A stretch of 64,000 bases of DNA. Source: Candidatus Saccharimonadota bacterium. Lineage in GTDB: Bacteria; Patescibacteriota; Saccharimonadia; Saccharimonadales; UBA4665. The translations under genes were made by a program, and so were the position numbers. Location of the stretch: contig DAIDIO010000004.1 in assembly GCA_027459325.1 (NCBI GenBank), positions 1 to 64,000 on the forward strand. The letters are read 5' to 3'. Numbering within the stretch: position 1 is the stretch's first letter; every line of letters starts with the position of its first letter. Below are positions 54,061 through 63,733 of this stretch, piece after piece. A model generated the notes under the pieces. That model had not been told where the DNA came from. It saw nothing but the letters and a program-made list of their open reading frames with translations, and searched no databases.

Positions 54061-55167
54061 TTACCTAGGCAAGCTAATATAAAATATGGTGCCCTTTTTT
54101 TCATCGCTTTTAAACCAAATTTTCCCTCCTAAAGCGTCAAGCAGACCTTTAACCAGATAAAGGCCTAGTCCAGTTCCGCTGGTTTCTTTTTTAACAATAT
54201 TTGAGCCTCTGAAGAATTTTGTGAATACTTTATCGCGGGCGTTTTCAGGAATGCCCCAGCCAGTGTCTTTGACTTCGATAAGTAAGTCATTTGTTCGTGG
54301 CTTAATATCCAGGCTAACCTGCCCGTTGTCAGGCGTGTACTTTATAGCATTGGAGATTAAATTTGTAATTACTTCTTTAACAATTAAGGAATCTGTTTTA
54401 ATCTTTATTGAACCGTTAGCATGGACTTTAACGTTAAGACGGATAGCCTTACCGTCGGCCATTATGGTTAGTTCTGGCAGGATTTCTTTAAGCAGTTCAT
54501 CGATGTCCACAGTTTTTAGATTTACCGATATAGTGCCGCTTTCAATCCGGGTTATGTTAAGTAGTGTCGAGATGAGTTCGTTCATGCGGTTTGATGCATT
54601 AATTATAGTCTCGAGTGAGCTTTTTTGCAGTTCATTCAGTTCGCCCATGTAGCCGTCGCTGAGCATGTGGGTATAAGTTTTGATAGCCGATAATGGTGTT
54701 CTCAACTGGTGTGAGGCTAGTGAGATAAATTCACTTTTCATTCGGTCGATTTCCAATTCTAGACTAATGTCCCTGAAGACCTCAATAGCCCCGACTGGCT
54801 TATTGTCGAACATCAGTGGTGAAACATTGATGTCGACAGGTAATAGATCCCCTCTTTTAGTTCGGTAGAGCATTTTACCGAGGACCGGTTTGCCGGTTAG
54901 AAAGGCCTGGGTAATCGGCCGGTCGATTACGCCCATAACTTTGCCGTCTAAAGTTTCGGCAACTACGTTCTTAAGAAAGGGTTGCCCAATCAGCTCAGTT
55001 CTGGAAAAACCTAGCATTTTAAGAGCGGGCTTGTTTATTCGAGTGATGCGACCAAATTCATCTGTCGTAATAGCTCCATCACCCATAGAGTTAAACAGCG
55101 CATCGGCTTCGCGGCTTTCTCTTATATTCTTTTGCTGGCCTGGTTTCAACTTTGAATGATCGGTCAT
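54061..55167 (-). CDS. soluble PAS-domain histidine kinase
   Basis: A 368-residue kinase without membrane helices. PAS domain about residues 20-135 (LFNSMGDGAITTDEFGRITRIN). HisKA with His153 (SLASHQLRTPLSA), HATPase with ISNAIKYTPDNGQ, KDTGWGIPE and TGLGLYLVKGL. Preceded by a 90-residue gene (3 bp gap), and a receiver gene follows. Senses an internal signal such as redox or a ligand (unknown). Confidence 0.93.
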   Translation of the reverse strand: MTDHSKLKPGQQKNIRESREADALFNSMGDGAITTDEFGRITRINKPALKMLGFSRTELIGQPFLKNVVAETLDGKVMGVIDRPITQAFLTGKPVLGKMLYRTKRGDLLPVDINVSPLMFDNKPVGAIEVFRDISLELEIDRMKSEFISLASHQLRTPLSAIKTYTHMLSDGYMGELNELQKSSLETIINASNRMNELISTLLNITRIESGTISVNLKTVDIDELLKEILPELTIMADGKAIRLNVKVHANGSIKIKTDSLIVKEVITNLISNAIKYTPDNGQVSLDIKPRTNDLLIEVKDTGWGIPENARDKVFTKFFRGSNIVKKETSGTGLGLYLVKGLLDALGGKIWFKSDEKKGTIFYISLPR

Positions 55168-55170
55168 CTG

Positions 55171-55443
55171 TTATTTCTCCGATTTTCTACTTTTTGGAAG
55201 CGTCAACTTATTAAGTTCGCTAATGTACTCCTCTACTATTTCGGTGTCTTCAGTGATCAGTGAGACTATTACTCTAATCCAGTCAATTAAGGCGGCCAGA
55301 TCGCTACGGGTAAGTTTTGAGGGTGATTTATGCAAGTGATTTTCAACTTGACGGTCAATAAACCGTTCGGCTGCGGGACCCAGATAGGTGTGCGTGACTT
55401 TAACGACTTGTGAATAGACCGAGGCGGGTGTTTTACTATTCAT
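55171..55443 (-). CDS. hypothetical small protein upstream of the PAS kinase
   Basis: A 90-residue soluble helical protein (YLGPAAERFIDRQVENHL, SDLAALIDWIRVIVSLI). Not recognised as a named family. The 3-bp gap to the kinase gene and the 5-bp gap to the upstream membrane gene place it in a signalling operon. Confidence 0.6.
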   Translation of the reverse strand: MNSKTPASVYSQVVKVTHTYLGPAAERFIDRQVENHLHKSPSKLTRSDLAALIDWIRVIVSLITEDTEIVEEYISELNKLTLPKSRKSEK

Positions 55444-55448
55444 GACGC

Positions 55449-56381
55449 TCAGACCTCCTCAATCCGTTTTAGTTTGTTTGCACCGACAGCCAAAAAGATA
55501 AAGCCAAGGCCGCCAATAATTCTAAACAAAATGATAATAATTAACCGGTAATCGACAACTATGTGCGCCTTGAGAGGCCACAAAGCAGCCAGGTACTGGA
55601 TCGCTATAAAGCTTAAGATGACTGCCGATAGGCCACTGGTCAAATACCATAGCGCTTGCTTATACAGCATTCCAGGAACCGATCTGCTCAATAGGCTTAA
55701 ATCGTAAACCGCCAATAACCCAAGGAACCAGCCGTATAGATAAGGAATTATTAATGTAATAATCATTAACCATACTGGTATGCCGTAAATATTGTTTGAG
55801 CTGGAAAATGAGCTTAAATCTGCGGTTTTTAGTACCAGATAACAATAAATTGCACCAAATAATAAAAACACAGACATAAGCAAGGATGAACGGGCTTCTC
55901 CTTTGAGTAGCTTATGGCTTTTAACTAGTGACTTGGTAGCTACAAAAATAATAATAAAGGCTACTAGCGGCATTAGTAAGTTGAAATAATTACTAATTAT
56001 TGTCATTGTGTGACGACTGTTAAGGTTGTGAGTATCTAAGCCTGCCAAGAATCGGTTTATTATTGCCAGGAGTGGCAGAGACCAGGCTAACCAGGTTAGG
56101 CCGGTACTTAGTTTTTGATAGCCATTGGCTTCAGGCGCGTCCCCTAATTGTTCTACGAAGGCCTTTAGCCGGCTATAACCCCAGAAAGCAACAAACCAGA
56201 CCATTACTAAAGGGAGGTTTACCATAATGCTGATCAGTCGGTAAGCAGACATAGAGGTTCCAAAATAGCCAGTATCAGCGGCGCTGACCGGAAGTAGTAA
56301 TTGTTCGCTTATAAAAATTGCGGCTAGCAGAATGCATATAATAATTGCACCGGAACTTGAGTTAGCCGTAAACTTCTTCAT
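55449..56381 (-). CDS. hypothetical polytopic membrane protein in the kinase operon
   Basis: A 310-residue protein with about eight hydrophobic helices and no known motif. As first gene of the operon with the 90-residue protein and PAS kinase it could be a membrane sensor for the kinase (inference). The 151 bp upstream of it hold no clear feature. Confidence 0.6.
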   Translation of the reverse strand: MKKFTANSSSGAIIICILLAAIFISEQLLLPVSAADTGYFGTSMSAYRLISIMVNLPLVMVWFVAFWGYSRLKAFVEQLGDAPEANGYQKLSTGLTWLAWSLPLLAIINRFLAGLDTHNLNSRHTMTIISNYFNLLMPLVAFIIIFVATKSLVKSHKLLKGEARSSLLMSVFLLFGAIYCYLVLKTADLSSFSSSNNIYGIPVWLMIITLIIPYLYGWFLGLLAVYDLSLLSRSVPGMLYKQALWYLTSGLSAVILSFIAIQYLAALWPLKAHIVVDYRLIIIILFRIIGGLGFIFLAVGANKLKRIEEV

Positions 56382-56532
56382 TTACCTTCTCTGGTTTTTA
56401 AATTGTCTTCTAGATTGCATAATTAAACCATATCTAAAGTGATTGCTGCGTAAGAAATCGAACATTAAAATTTTGCAGTATATGCTGAAATTTTTCGTTA
56501 TATGATTTATGCAGACGTTGCTAGCAAATCTT

Positions 56533-57285
56533 TTACATCTGTATTCGGTTGAAACGGTATACGGCAAAGCTAATCGATATAATAAAGCTGACTGTCATAA
56601 CTATTAAATCTTTAGCTAAACCGAAGTGACTTTGGTTGGCAAGTAGCGTGCGTAAGGCGTCGACCATGTAAGTAATTGGATTAATCGTGCTAATAACTTT
56701 CAAAAAAGTCGGAATGTGATTGAGTGGATATAGCGCACTGGACAGGAAAAATGCAGGCATGACAATAAGGTTGTTTATGCTTTGAAATCCTTGGAAATCT
56801 TCAACCGATGAAGCAATGCCGGCACCTAGGCTAGTTAGGGCTAAACACATTAAAACTAGAATAAGAAAAGCCGGCGGAACTTCTAGCCAGTTATGAGGCC
56901 GAAAGCCAAAGATTACAGCTATAACAAAAACAATTATGCCCTGCAGAATCGAAACCGTTGCGCCGCCCAAAGCACTACCAAGTAAAATCTTTAAACGGCT
57001 CACCGGAGCCACCAGCATTTCAGATAAAAAGCCAAAACGCTTATCCTGCAGTATAATTATTCCCCAGAACACACCGGATAATAGAACTGTTTGGGTGACG
57101 ATGCCTGGCACTAAGAACTGTAGGTAGTTGCCCTCGCCTGCACGTCTGTAGATAGCGCCAATACCATAACCGAGAGCAAGTAATAAAAGTACCGGTTGGC
57201 CCAGGGTTCCTATAACACGGCTACCACTTCGATAGTAGCGTCGCATTTGTCTAAGCCATAGTATATATATAACATCTATATCCAT
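56533..57285 (-). CDS. ABC-2 type exporter permease
   Basis: A 250-residue permease of the DrrB/ABC-2 type with six hydrophobic helices and family segments GSRVIGTLGQPVLLLLALGYG, FLVPGIVTQTVL and a DGLR-type loop (MVDALRTLLA). Paired with the ATPase gene 4 bp upstream. Drug, lipid or polysaccharide export is typical. Confidence 0.9.
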   Translation of the reverse strand: MDIDVIYILWLRQMRRYYRSGSRVIGTLGQPVLLLLALGYGIGAIYRRAGEGNYLQFLVPGIVTQTVLLSGVFWGIIILQDKRFGFLSEMLVAPVSRLKILLGSALGGATVSILQGIIVFVIAVIFGFRPHNWLEVPPAFLILVLMCLALTSLGAGIASSVEDFQGFQSINNLIVMPAFFLSSALYPLNHIPTFLKVISTINPITYMVDALRTLLANQSHFGLAKDLIVMTVSFIISISFAVYRFNRIQM

Positions 57286-57289
57286 ATGG

Positions 57290-58093
57290 TTACCTTAAGG
57301 CACTGTTCCTCCTGGCCATTCGGGCATTCAGGCCGTCATTATTTCCGCTTTCATCCCGTATTTCCGTTCCGGTTAATTTTAGATAGGCATCTTCCAGACT
57401 TTTGGTACCGGTTTCCTTAGTCAGTTGCTTAGAAGTTCCGCGGCGTATGATTGTTCCATGGTCAATAATAGCAATTGTCTCGGCGACGTTTTCGGCTTCG
57501 TCCAAGTAATGAGTTGTGAAGAATATGGTCATGCCTTTTTCTGTGCTAAGTTTCTTGACGTACGTCCATAACATATTACGGGTTTGAGTATCTAAACCAA
57601 GAGTCGGTTCATCTAAAAACAATACTTTCGGTTCATGAATCAGTCCCCGGGCAATTTCCAGACGACGGCGCATTCCGCCTGAAAAGGTTTTAATTTTCGA
57701 ATCCTGGCGGTCAAATAAATCAACCAAGCGCAGTAATTCCTCAATGCGTCCGGCTCGATGGTTTTTAGTTACCCGGTAAAGAATGGCGTGCATTTCCATA
57801 TTTTCTTTGGCGGTTAATTCTTCATCGAGACTGGGATCCTGGAACACTATACCGAAGGCTTTTCGGGCACTATCTCTGTCATGCGACACGTCATGACCGG
57901 CTAGCTTTAATGTGCCTGACGTCGGGCGTAGCATAGTCGTTAGCATTTTAATTGTTGTGCTTTTGCCGGCGCCGTTTGGACCTAAAAACGCGAAGATTTC
58001 GCCTTTTTTAACTTCAAAAGATATTGAATTTACGGCAGTGAAGTCGCCAAACTTTTTAACCAGATTTTCTACCGATATAATTACATCACTCAT
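57290..58093 (-). CDS. ABC exporter ATP-binding protein (DrrA type)
   Basis: A 267-residue ATPase: Walker A GPNGAGKSTT (about residues 39-48), Q-loop VFQDPSLDEEL, signature TFSGGMRRRLEIARGL, Walker B VLFLDEPTLGLD and switch His in FFTTHYLDEAE. Partner of the permease downstream. Confidence 0.96.
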   Translation of the reverse strand: MSDVIISVENLVKKFGDFTAVNSISFEVKKGEIFAFLGPNGAGKSTTIKMLTTMLRPTSGTLKLAGHDVSHDRDSARKAFGIVFQDPSLDEELTAKENMEMHAILYRVTKNHRAGRIEELLRLVDLFDRQDSKIKTFSGGMRRRLEIARGLIHEPKVLFLDEPTLGLDTQTRNMLWTYVKKLSTEKGMTIFFTTHYLDEAENVAETIAIIDHGTIIRRGTSKQLTKETGTKSLEDAYLKLTGTEIRDESGNNDGLNARMARRNSALR

Positions 58094-58157
58094 ATATGCC
58101 TTTTTCTTTGATTTTGAACCGTTAAAGTATACAGCATTTCAATAGTATCGTGAAAAA

Positions 58158-59615
58158 TTAGGCATTATAGCTTGATGAAGTTGTTATGCCCCCCTCACCG
58201 GTCCAGTTGGTATGGAAGTATTGGCTTCTGGGTTTATCGATTCTTTCGTAGGTATGCGCGCCGAAGTAATCGCGTTGGGCTTGGATTAAATTAGCCGGTA
58301 ATCTATCCGTCCTGTAAGAATCAAAAAAGCTAAGAGCTGAAGATAAGCCAGGCACGGCTATGCCGCTATTAACGGCATAGCTAACGCTACTACGCCAAGC
58401 CTGCTCATTTTCTTTAACGGCATTAACGAAAAAGTCGTCTAACAACAGGTTTTCTAAGTCCGGGTTTTTAGCATAGGCATGCTGTATGTCGCCTAAAAAG
58501 CGGCTTCTAATAATGCAGCCACCGGTCCAAATACCGGCGACGCGGGCATAGTTAATTTGCCAGTTGTATTCCTGAGCCGCGGCTTTTAGCAGCATATAAC
58601 CTTGGGTGTAACTTATGATTTTACTGGCGTATAGAGCTTTGCCGATGTTGTCTATTAAAAATTCCTTGTCTGATGGGCTCGCGATTTGGCGGGTTCCGTA
58701 AATTTTCTGGGCCTCTTGACGCTCTTCAGTAAATGATGACGTAAATCGTGCAAACAGTGCTTCAGCAATGACGCTGATCGGTTGGGCTAGATCGCTAGCG
58801 CTGATAACTGTCCATTTGCCTGTGCCTTTTTGGCCGGCCGAATCAAGTATTTTGTCGACTACGTACTCGCCGTCTTTGTCTTTATAACCGAGAATTTCCG
58901 CGGTTATCTGAATCAGGTAGCTGTCGAGCGGACCATTGTTCCAGTCGTTAAATTTCTGGCTCATTTCGGCATTAGTTAAGCCCAGGGATTTAAGTAACGC
59001 ATAGGCTTCGCTGATTAGCTGCATATCGCCGTACTCGATGCCGTTATGAACAGTTTTGACATAATTGCCTACCCCGCCGCTACCAATCCAATCACAGCAC
59101 GGTTGATCATTGATGCCTCGTGCAGCAATCGATTGAAAAATTTCACTAACAGCCGCCCAGGCTTTTTCGTCGCCTCCCGGCATGATGGCTGGACCATTTC
59201 GGGCTCCTTCTTCACCGCCAGATATGCCAGTGCCAATATAGAGGATGCCAGCCGGCTTTAGTCGCGCGATCCGTCTTTCGGTGTCGGTAAATAAGGTATT
59301 GCCGCCGTCAATAATAATGTCGCCAGGTTCCAAATGATCGATAAGTTTATCGATTGTCTCGTCCACAGGCTGTCCGGCTTTGACCATTAACATGACGCGT
59401 CTGGGAGATTTTAGTTGGCTGATCATCTCTTCAATAGTATGGGCTCCAATGACATCAGTGCCTTTTGCCGGCCCTTCTAAAAACTCATCAACTTTAGCAG
59501 TTGTCCGGTTAAAGGCGATAACCTTAAAGCCATGATCATTCATATTAAGAATTAAGTTTTGGCCCATTACAGCCAAACCAATAACGGCAATGTCAGCTTT
59601 TTTAGAATCATCCAT
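58158..59615 (-). CDS. gnd: 6-phosphogluconate dehydrogenase (decarboxylating)
   Basis: A 485-residue dehydrogenase that makes ribulose 5-phosphate and NADPH. N-terminal Rossmann motif VIGLAVMGQNLILNMN and FNRTTAKVDEF (Arg and Thr after strand beta2 favour NADP). Catalytic IGSGGVGNYVKTVHNGIEYGDMQ and C-terminal YFGAHTYERID. I start at ATG 59615; TATACT ends 8 nt upstream (leaderless). Divergent from pgl. Confidence 0.95.
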   Translation of the reverse strand: MDDSKKADIAVIGLAVMGQNLILNMNDHGFKVIAFNRTTAKVDEFLEGPAKGTDVIGAHTIEEMISQLKSPRRVMLMVKAGQPVDETIDKLIDHLEPGDIIIDGGNTLFTDTERRIARLKPAGILYIGTGISGGEEGARNGPAIMPGGDEKAWAAVSEIFQSIAARGINDQPCCDWIGSGGVGNYVKTVHNGIEYGDMQLISEAYALLKSLGLTNAEMSQKFNDWNNGPLDSYLIQITAEILGYKDKDGEYVVDKILDSAGQKGTGKWTVISASDLAQPISVIAEALFARFTSSFTEERQEAQKIYGTRQIASPSDKEFLIDNIGKALYASKIISYTQGYMLLKAAAQEYNWQINYARVAGIWTGGCIIRSRFLGDIQHAYAKNPDLENLLLDDFFVNAVKENEQAWRSSVSYAVNSGIAVPGLSSALSFFDSYRTDRLPANLIQAQRDYFGAHTYERIDKPRSQYFHTNWTGEGGITTSSSYNA

Positions 59616-59664
59616 TATTAAGTAGTATAAGGCTTTTGTAGCAAAAGATGTAGAATTAGCTAAT

Positions 59665-60396
59665 ATGAATTTTCTGCAATTCAACAGTTCTGATCAGTTA
59701 GCTGAATGCGCTCTGCAACTTACAATGTCTAAGTTGGGTTCTTCAATTGCTGATTACGGCAATGCAGTCTGGGTTTTAGCTGGCGGCAGTACCCCGCTCA
59801 GTAGCTATAATCTGCTGGCCAGCAAACATCAAGACGACATTGATTGGGCTAAGCTATGGCTGGCTGTTGGTGATGAACGTCAGGTTGACTTTAATAGTCC
59901 TGAATCTAATAGCGGTGTCATCATACCGCTCTTTGATAGTTTGCCTATTTCAAAAGACCATATCGTTGTGCCGGAATTCGCTACAAATTTGCCGGCAATG
60001 GCAAATAATTACTCTATGAAATTGAGTTGGTTGCCGAAGGGCTCTAATCAATTGCCACGTTTTGATGTGATCTGGCTGGGTGTAGGTGAAGACGGACATA
60101 CGCTATCGCTTTTTCCTGGTCATGAGGTCGCTTCATCGGATCTCGTAATACCTGTCGTTAATGCGCCTAAGGAGCCTAGCCGACGTATTAGCCTGAGCCT
60201 GACTGCTTTGCTGCAAGTCCGTTACTGTTTTATTCTCGCTGTCGGCGAAAATAAAGCCGCTGCCGTCGCCGGTCTTATCAATAAGCAATTAGATCTGCCT
60301 ATTACATTGGCGGTTGCAGCTATTGAAAAGGCCGGCGGTGAAGTGTGTTTACTTGCTGATAATTTGGCTACTACTGGAATAAGGAGTGTCCTTTAA
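59665..60396 (+). CDS. pgl: 6-phosphogluconolactonase
   Basis: A 243-residue Pgl/NagB-like protein: VWVLAGGSTPLSSYNLLA (phosphate loop), WLAVGDERQVDFNSPESNSGV, and GVGEDGHTLSLFPGH (catalytic His). It hydrolyses 6-phosphogluconolactone. TAGAAT ends 8 nt before the ATG. Divergent from gnd, giving the last two steps of the oxidative pentose phosphate branch; glucose-6-phosphate dehydrogenase is not in the window. Confidence 0.93.
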   Translation: MNFLQFNSSDQLAECALQLTMSKLGSSIADYGNAVWVLAGGSTPLSSYNLLASKHQDDIDWAKLWLAVGDERQVDFNSPESNSGVIIPLFDSLPISKDHIVVPEFATNLPAMANNYSMKLSWLPKGSNQLPRFDVIWLGVGEDGHTLSLFPGHEVASSDLVIPVVNAPKEPSRRISLSLTALLQVRYCFILAVGENKAAAVAGLINKQLDLPITLAVAAIEKAGGEVCLLADNLATTGIRSVL

Positions 60397-60469
60397 GCAT
60401 AAAATCTTACAATATTGCCGTTTAATGTAGTTTAATATTTAACAACATCTAAATGTGTTGAGGCGGCAA

Positions 60470-62833
60470 ATGGGCGTCTTTGTAAGTCAACCGGCTTTCT
60501 TAGGAATAAACTTCGCCACTTTTAGTTTGCTCGGAAATAGCCTGTTTAGTATCTCTGCCAATATAATTATTCTTGCCTTTTTTGTTTATTTGCTTGCACG
60601 AACTATTGTTTATCTGAGCTTTGCCAGCTTCAGAAGTCGCCAGCTTGTAGCTATGGAGCTTCACGGACCTGGTTATACCGATCTGATATTGCAAAATTAT
60701 GAAGAACTCTTCGGCAAATTATGGACACAGCATAATCAAACAGGTTTATTGCAAAATCGCTTTGCGCTCCGTCCTACGTACAGCCTTGAGATTACGGCTA
60801 GCGAAAACGGTGGCCTAAAGTTTTTGGCTATAATGAGCAGCTCTGCTAGCCAGACCTTTATTAATGAAGTTAAAGTCGCTATGCCGGGAGTTATGGTCAA
60901 AAGATTAAAATACCCACCCAAATCTGTTAATCTGAAGCATAGCAGCCGGCTGGTTGAATTTAGGCTAAAACGGCATTGGACTAACCAGCTGAAAATTAAA
61001 GCTGATGGACCATTGGCTTTTCAGGCTAGCCTCATGAATTTAAACGACATCGATAGAATGGTTTTTCAGATTTGTTTTTCTCCCCTTAAGCCAGCCTATA
61101 ATGTTTATTGGCTTAAAAAACTTAACGGTAGGCAGAAATCTGCAAATCTAAAGTTTTTTACGCGACTGCAGCCAAATACCGAACTGTCTAACTTCAAACT
61201 CGGACAGCCACTGTTTAAAACCGATCTTAGATTGCTGGTTGAAGGACAGGACGCGCAATTGGTCAATGCTAGAGTAAGGGCATTTCAGTCCTCCTTAATT
61301 GGCGGTTTAGCATATCCTGGCCGTCAAATGCTGGTTCAGAAATCAATCAGCTTCAAACCCCTTTTAAACTGGTTTTTTATAAATCGGTTAAATAGTCTTT
61401 TTCTCAGTCGGCCAGCAATTCTATCTGCATCAGAGTTGGCTAGTTTATATCACTTCCCTACCGCTAGCTCTGCCGGTAGTGAACTGGTTAGTAAGAATTT
61501 AAGCCGTAACTTGCCGCTCAGTCAGCAGCTGGCTATTAAAGAAGACGAAGTATTGATCGGCAAAGGTAGTTACCAGGGTAAAAACCGGCTGTTCGGGTTA
61601 ACTCATGAAGAAAGGTCCAGGCACATGTATATTGTTGGCGGTACCGGTAATGGTAAAACCACAATGCTCGAGTATATGCTTAGCCAGGATATAGCAGGAA
61701 AAAATTCTGTTATTGTTATCGATCCGCATGGTGATTTAGCTGAAGACTCAATAAGGCTCGTACCTGGCAATAGAATTAAAGACGTTATTTATTTTGATCC
61801 ACTGGATATTGACTATCCTCTTTCCATAAATTTGCTGGAACTGCCAGCCGGACTTAAGAGGCAAGAACTTAGCTTAGCCAAGGAAAGTTTAACTGAATCA
61901 GTTATATCTATTTTCAGAAAATCTTTTGGTGATAATGAGCAAAGTTCGGCATTCAGGATTGAACGGTTGCTGAGAAATGCCGTCCAGACAGCACTAAGCC
62001 TTGAAAATCCAACCTTGTTTACTGTTTCAAGATTACTTTCAGATAAGTTTTATAGATGGCAAATAGTAGACGGTATAAAAGATCAGTCGCTTAAACGTTT
62101 TTGGACTGAAGAGTTTAATAAAGCCGGCGATTACCAAAGGGTTAAGCTGTTGCAAGGACCGCTGGCCCGCCTAGAGCGATATGAGCGTAACTTTATGGTT
62201 AAGCAAATTGTCGGCCAGCCACATTCCAGTCTGGATATCGATTCAGTATTTAATGATCATAAAATTCTGATCTGCAAATTTTCACGCGGTCAACTTGGTG
62301 AAGACACCTCGGAATTACTCGGCTCACTAATCCTTGCCAAGATACAGCTAGCATCCTTACATAGGCAATCTGTCGAGAGACAGCAACGTTCCCCTGTTTA
62401 TTTATATATTGATGAATTCCAGCACTTTGCTAATACTGGTTTTACGGCAATGTTTTCCGAAGCCCGAAAGTACGGCTTAAACCTAGTTATAGCCCAGCAG
62501 TCGACAGCTCAGATAAAAGACCCTCAGCTACTGGACGTAATACTGGACAATGTCGGCAGCATAGTTGCATTTCGCTCCGTCAGTCCGGGCTTTCAAAAAT
62601 ACCTGTCACGACTGTTTATGCCACAGCTAGGACAGCAAGATATTGCAGGTTTAGCAAAATATAATTTTTATGCTAAACTGGCCGCCGACCAGTCTTACCC
62701 ACCGGTGTCCGGACAGACAGTTCCCGTCAGACTAAAAGCTCAGATGTCAGCTGATAAAGTAGTAGTTTCTTCAAGAAACAGGTATTCGTATAGAAGCGAT
62801 AAGTTGGTTTTGTCTAAGACGGCCGTAGGCTAA
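60470..62833 (+). CDS. VirD4/TraG/HerA-like ATPase (type IV secretion or DNA-transfer family)
   Basis: A membrane-associated P-loop ATPase of about 787 residues. One hydrophobic segment near residues 15-45. The ATPase has Walker A VGGTGNGKTTMLEYML (about 388-403), SVIVIDPHGD, YLYIDEFQHFANT (Walker B) and a QQSTAQIKD sensor. It resembles DUF87/TraM-type coupling ATPases. No mating-pair formation genes are nearby. The ATG at 60470 has a GAGGCGG-like Shine-Dalgarno; GTG 60455 is an alternative. Confidence 0.82.
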   Translation: MGVFVSQPAFLGINFATFSLLGNSLFSISANIIILAFFVYLLARTIVYLSFASFRSRQLVAMELHGPGYTDLILQNYEELFGKLWTQHNQTGLLQNRFALRPTYSLEITASENGGLKFLAIMSSSASQTFINEVKVAMPGVMVKRLKYPPKSVNLKHSSRLVEFRLKRHWTNQLKIKADGPLAFQASLMNLNDIDRMVFQICFSPLKPAYNVYWLKKLNGRQKSANLKFFTRLQPNTELSNFKLGQPLFKTDLRLLVEGQDAQLVNARVRAFQSSLIGGLAYPGRQMLVQKSISFKPLLNWFFINRLNSLFLSRPAILSASELASLYHFPTASSAGSELVSKNLSRNLPLSQQLAIKEDEVLIGKGSYQGKNRLFGLTHEERSRHMYIVGGTGNGKTTMLEYMLSQDIAGKNSVIVIDPHGDLAEDSIRLVPGNRIKDVIYFDPLDIDYPLSINLLELPAGLKRQELSLAKESLTESVISIFRKSFGDNEQSSAFRIERLLRNAVQTALSLENPTLFTVSRLLSDKFYRWQIVDGIKDQSLKRFWTEEFNKAGDYQRVKLLQGPLARLERYERNFMVKQIVGQPHSSLDIDSVFNDHKILICKFSRGQLGEDTSELLGSLILAKIQLASLHRQSVERQQRSPVYLYIDEFQHFANTGFTAMFSEARKYGLNLVIAQQSTAQIKDPQLLDVILDNVGSIVAFRSVSPGFQKYLSRLFMPQLGQQDIAGLAKYNFYAKLAADQSYPPVSGQTVPVRLKAQMSADKVVVSSRNRYSYRSDKLVLSKTAVG

Positions 62834-62937
62834 TTAGCTACTGTTAGCACATACTGCATATTTAAAATCTAACAGCTAAACTTGTAAGCAATTGATAAGG
62901 TTAAATAGCAACCAACTTAAAGGAAAGGAGTTTGATC

Positions 62938-63114
62938 ATGGCAACAAGTGATCGAGGTTTTGCGTCAATGGATCCCGATAAACAAAGGGAGATAGCTAGT
63001 AAGGGAGGAAAGGCTAGCCACAGCGGTGGCCGTACGACCAGTACACGAGCAAGCGGTGCTGCTGGGAAGACAGAGGCCGCCAAAAGAGGTGGACAGAATA
63101 GCCATCGTAGCTAA
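62938..63114 (+). CDS. KGG-motif stress protein (YciG/GsiB-like)
   Basis: A 58-residue hydrophilic protein with KGG repeat units (DRGFASMDPDKQREIASKGG, then SHSGGRTT and KRGGQNSH). Related proteins accumulate under desiccation, heat or starvation. Strong Shine-Dalgarno (AAGGAAAGGAG) is unusual for this window and suggests high expression. Own terminator downstream. Confidence 0.8.
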   Translation: MATSDRGFASMDPDKQREIASKGGKASHSGGRTTSTRASGAAGKTEAAKRGGQNSHRS

Positions 63115-63132
63115 TTACTGAACATTTTCTTC

Positions 63133-63176
63133 CGGGGCATTCCTTAACCTAGAAAGGAGTGCCCCGTTTTTTATTT
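63133..63176 (+). terminator. rho-independent terminator after the KGG gene
   Basis: CGGGGCATTCCTT (63133-63145) pairs with AAGGAGTGCCCCG (63154-63166), 13 bp with one G-U pair, followed by TTTTTTATTTT. A strong terminator. Confidence 0.95.
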
Positions 63177-63237
63177 TCTGGCCAATCTTAGCGGGTCAGC
63201 TTAAAACATTTTGTTTAGAACTTATAAAGAGCATATA

Positions 63238-63687
63238 ATGCAAGACATGCAAGACGAAAATATAACTAAAGCCCAAATAGTAATAGTAGAAGACCAAACA
63301 AGTCTGGCCGAAATATATAAGACTCGACTGGAGATAGTTGGATATAAATGCGTAGTGGCCGCTGACGGTATCCAGGCGTTAGTGGAAATTGAAAAAAACC
63401 GGCCTCAACTTGTGTTGCTAGATTTAATGCTGCCAAAACTGTCCGGGGAACAAATTCTAAAAGTCATGCGTTCCTCAGACTGGGGCGAAGATATAAAGGT
63501 TATTGTAATATCCAATCTTAACGAAGCCGATGCGCCAGCCGGCCTAAGAGATTTGAGAATTGATAATTATTTAGTTAAGGCTAATCTAACTGACGACCAA
63601 CTAGATCAAATTGTCAGTACTTTGCTAAAACCAATTGGTCAGAGTGAAGACGTTTCTTTAGAGGGCAGTTCAACTCAAGTACTTTAA
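63238..63687 (+). CDS. single-domain response regulator
   Basis: A 149-residue receiver (start ATG 63238 with AAAGAG in front; a TTG at 63211 is less likely). Acidic pair Glu18-Asp19, phospho-Asp62 (LVLLDLMLP), Ser in VISNL and Lys in YLVKAN. No output domain, and no kinase gene is adjacent. Confidence 0.9.
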   Translation: MQDMQDENITKAQIVIVEDQTSLAEIYKTRLEIVGYKCVVAADGIQALVEIEKNRPQLVLLDLMLPKLSGEQILKVMRSSDWGEDIKVIVISNLNEADAPAGLRDLRIDNYLVKANLTDDQLDQIVSTLLKPIGQSEDVSLEGSSTQVL

Positions 63688-63733
63688 ACATTCATTCAAG
63701 TCTATAATAAAAATAGTAATTGAGGACATGACA

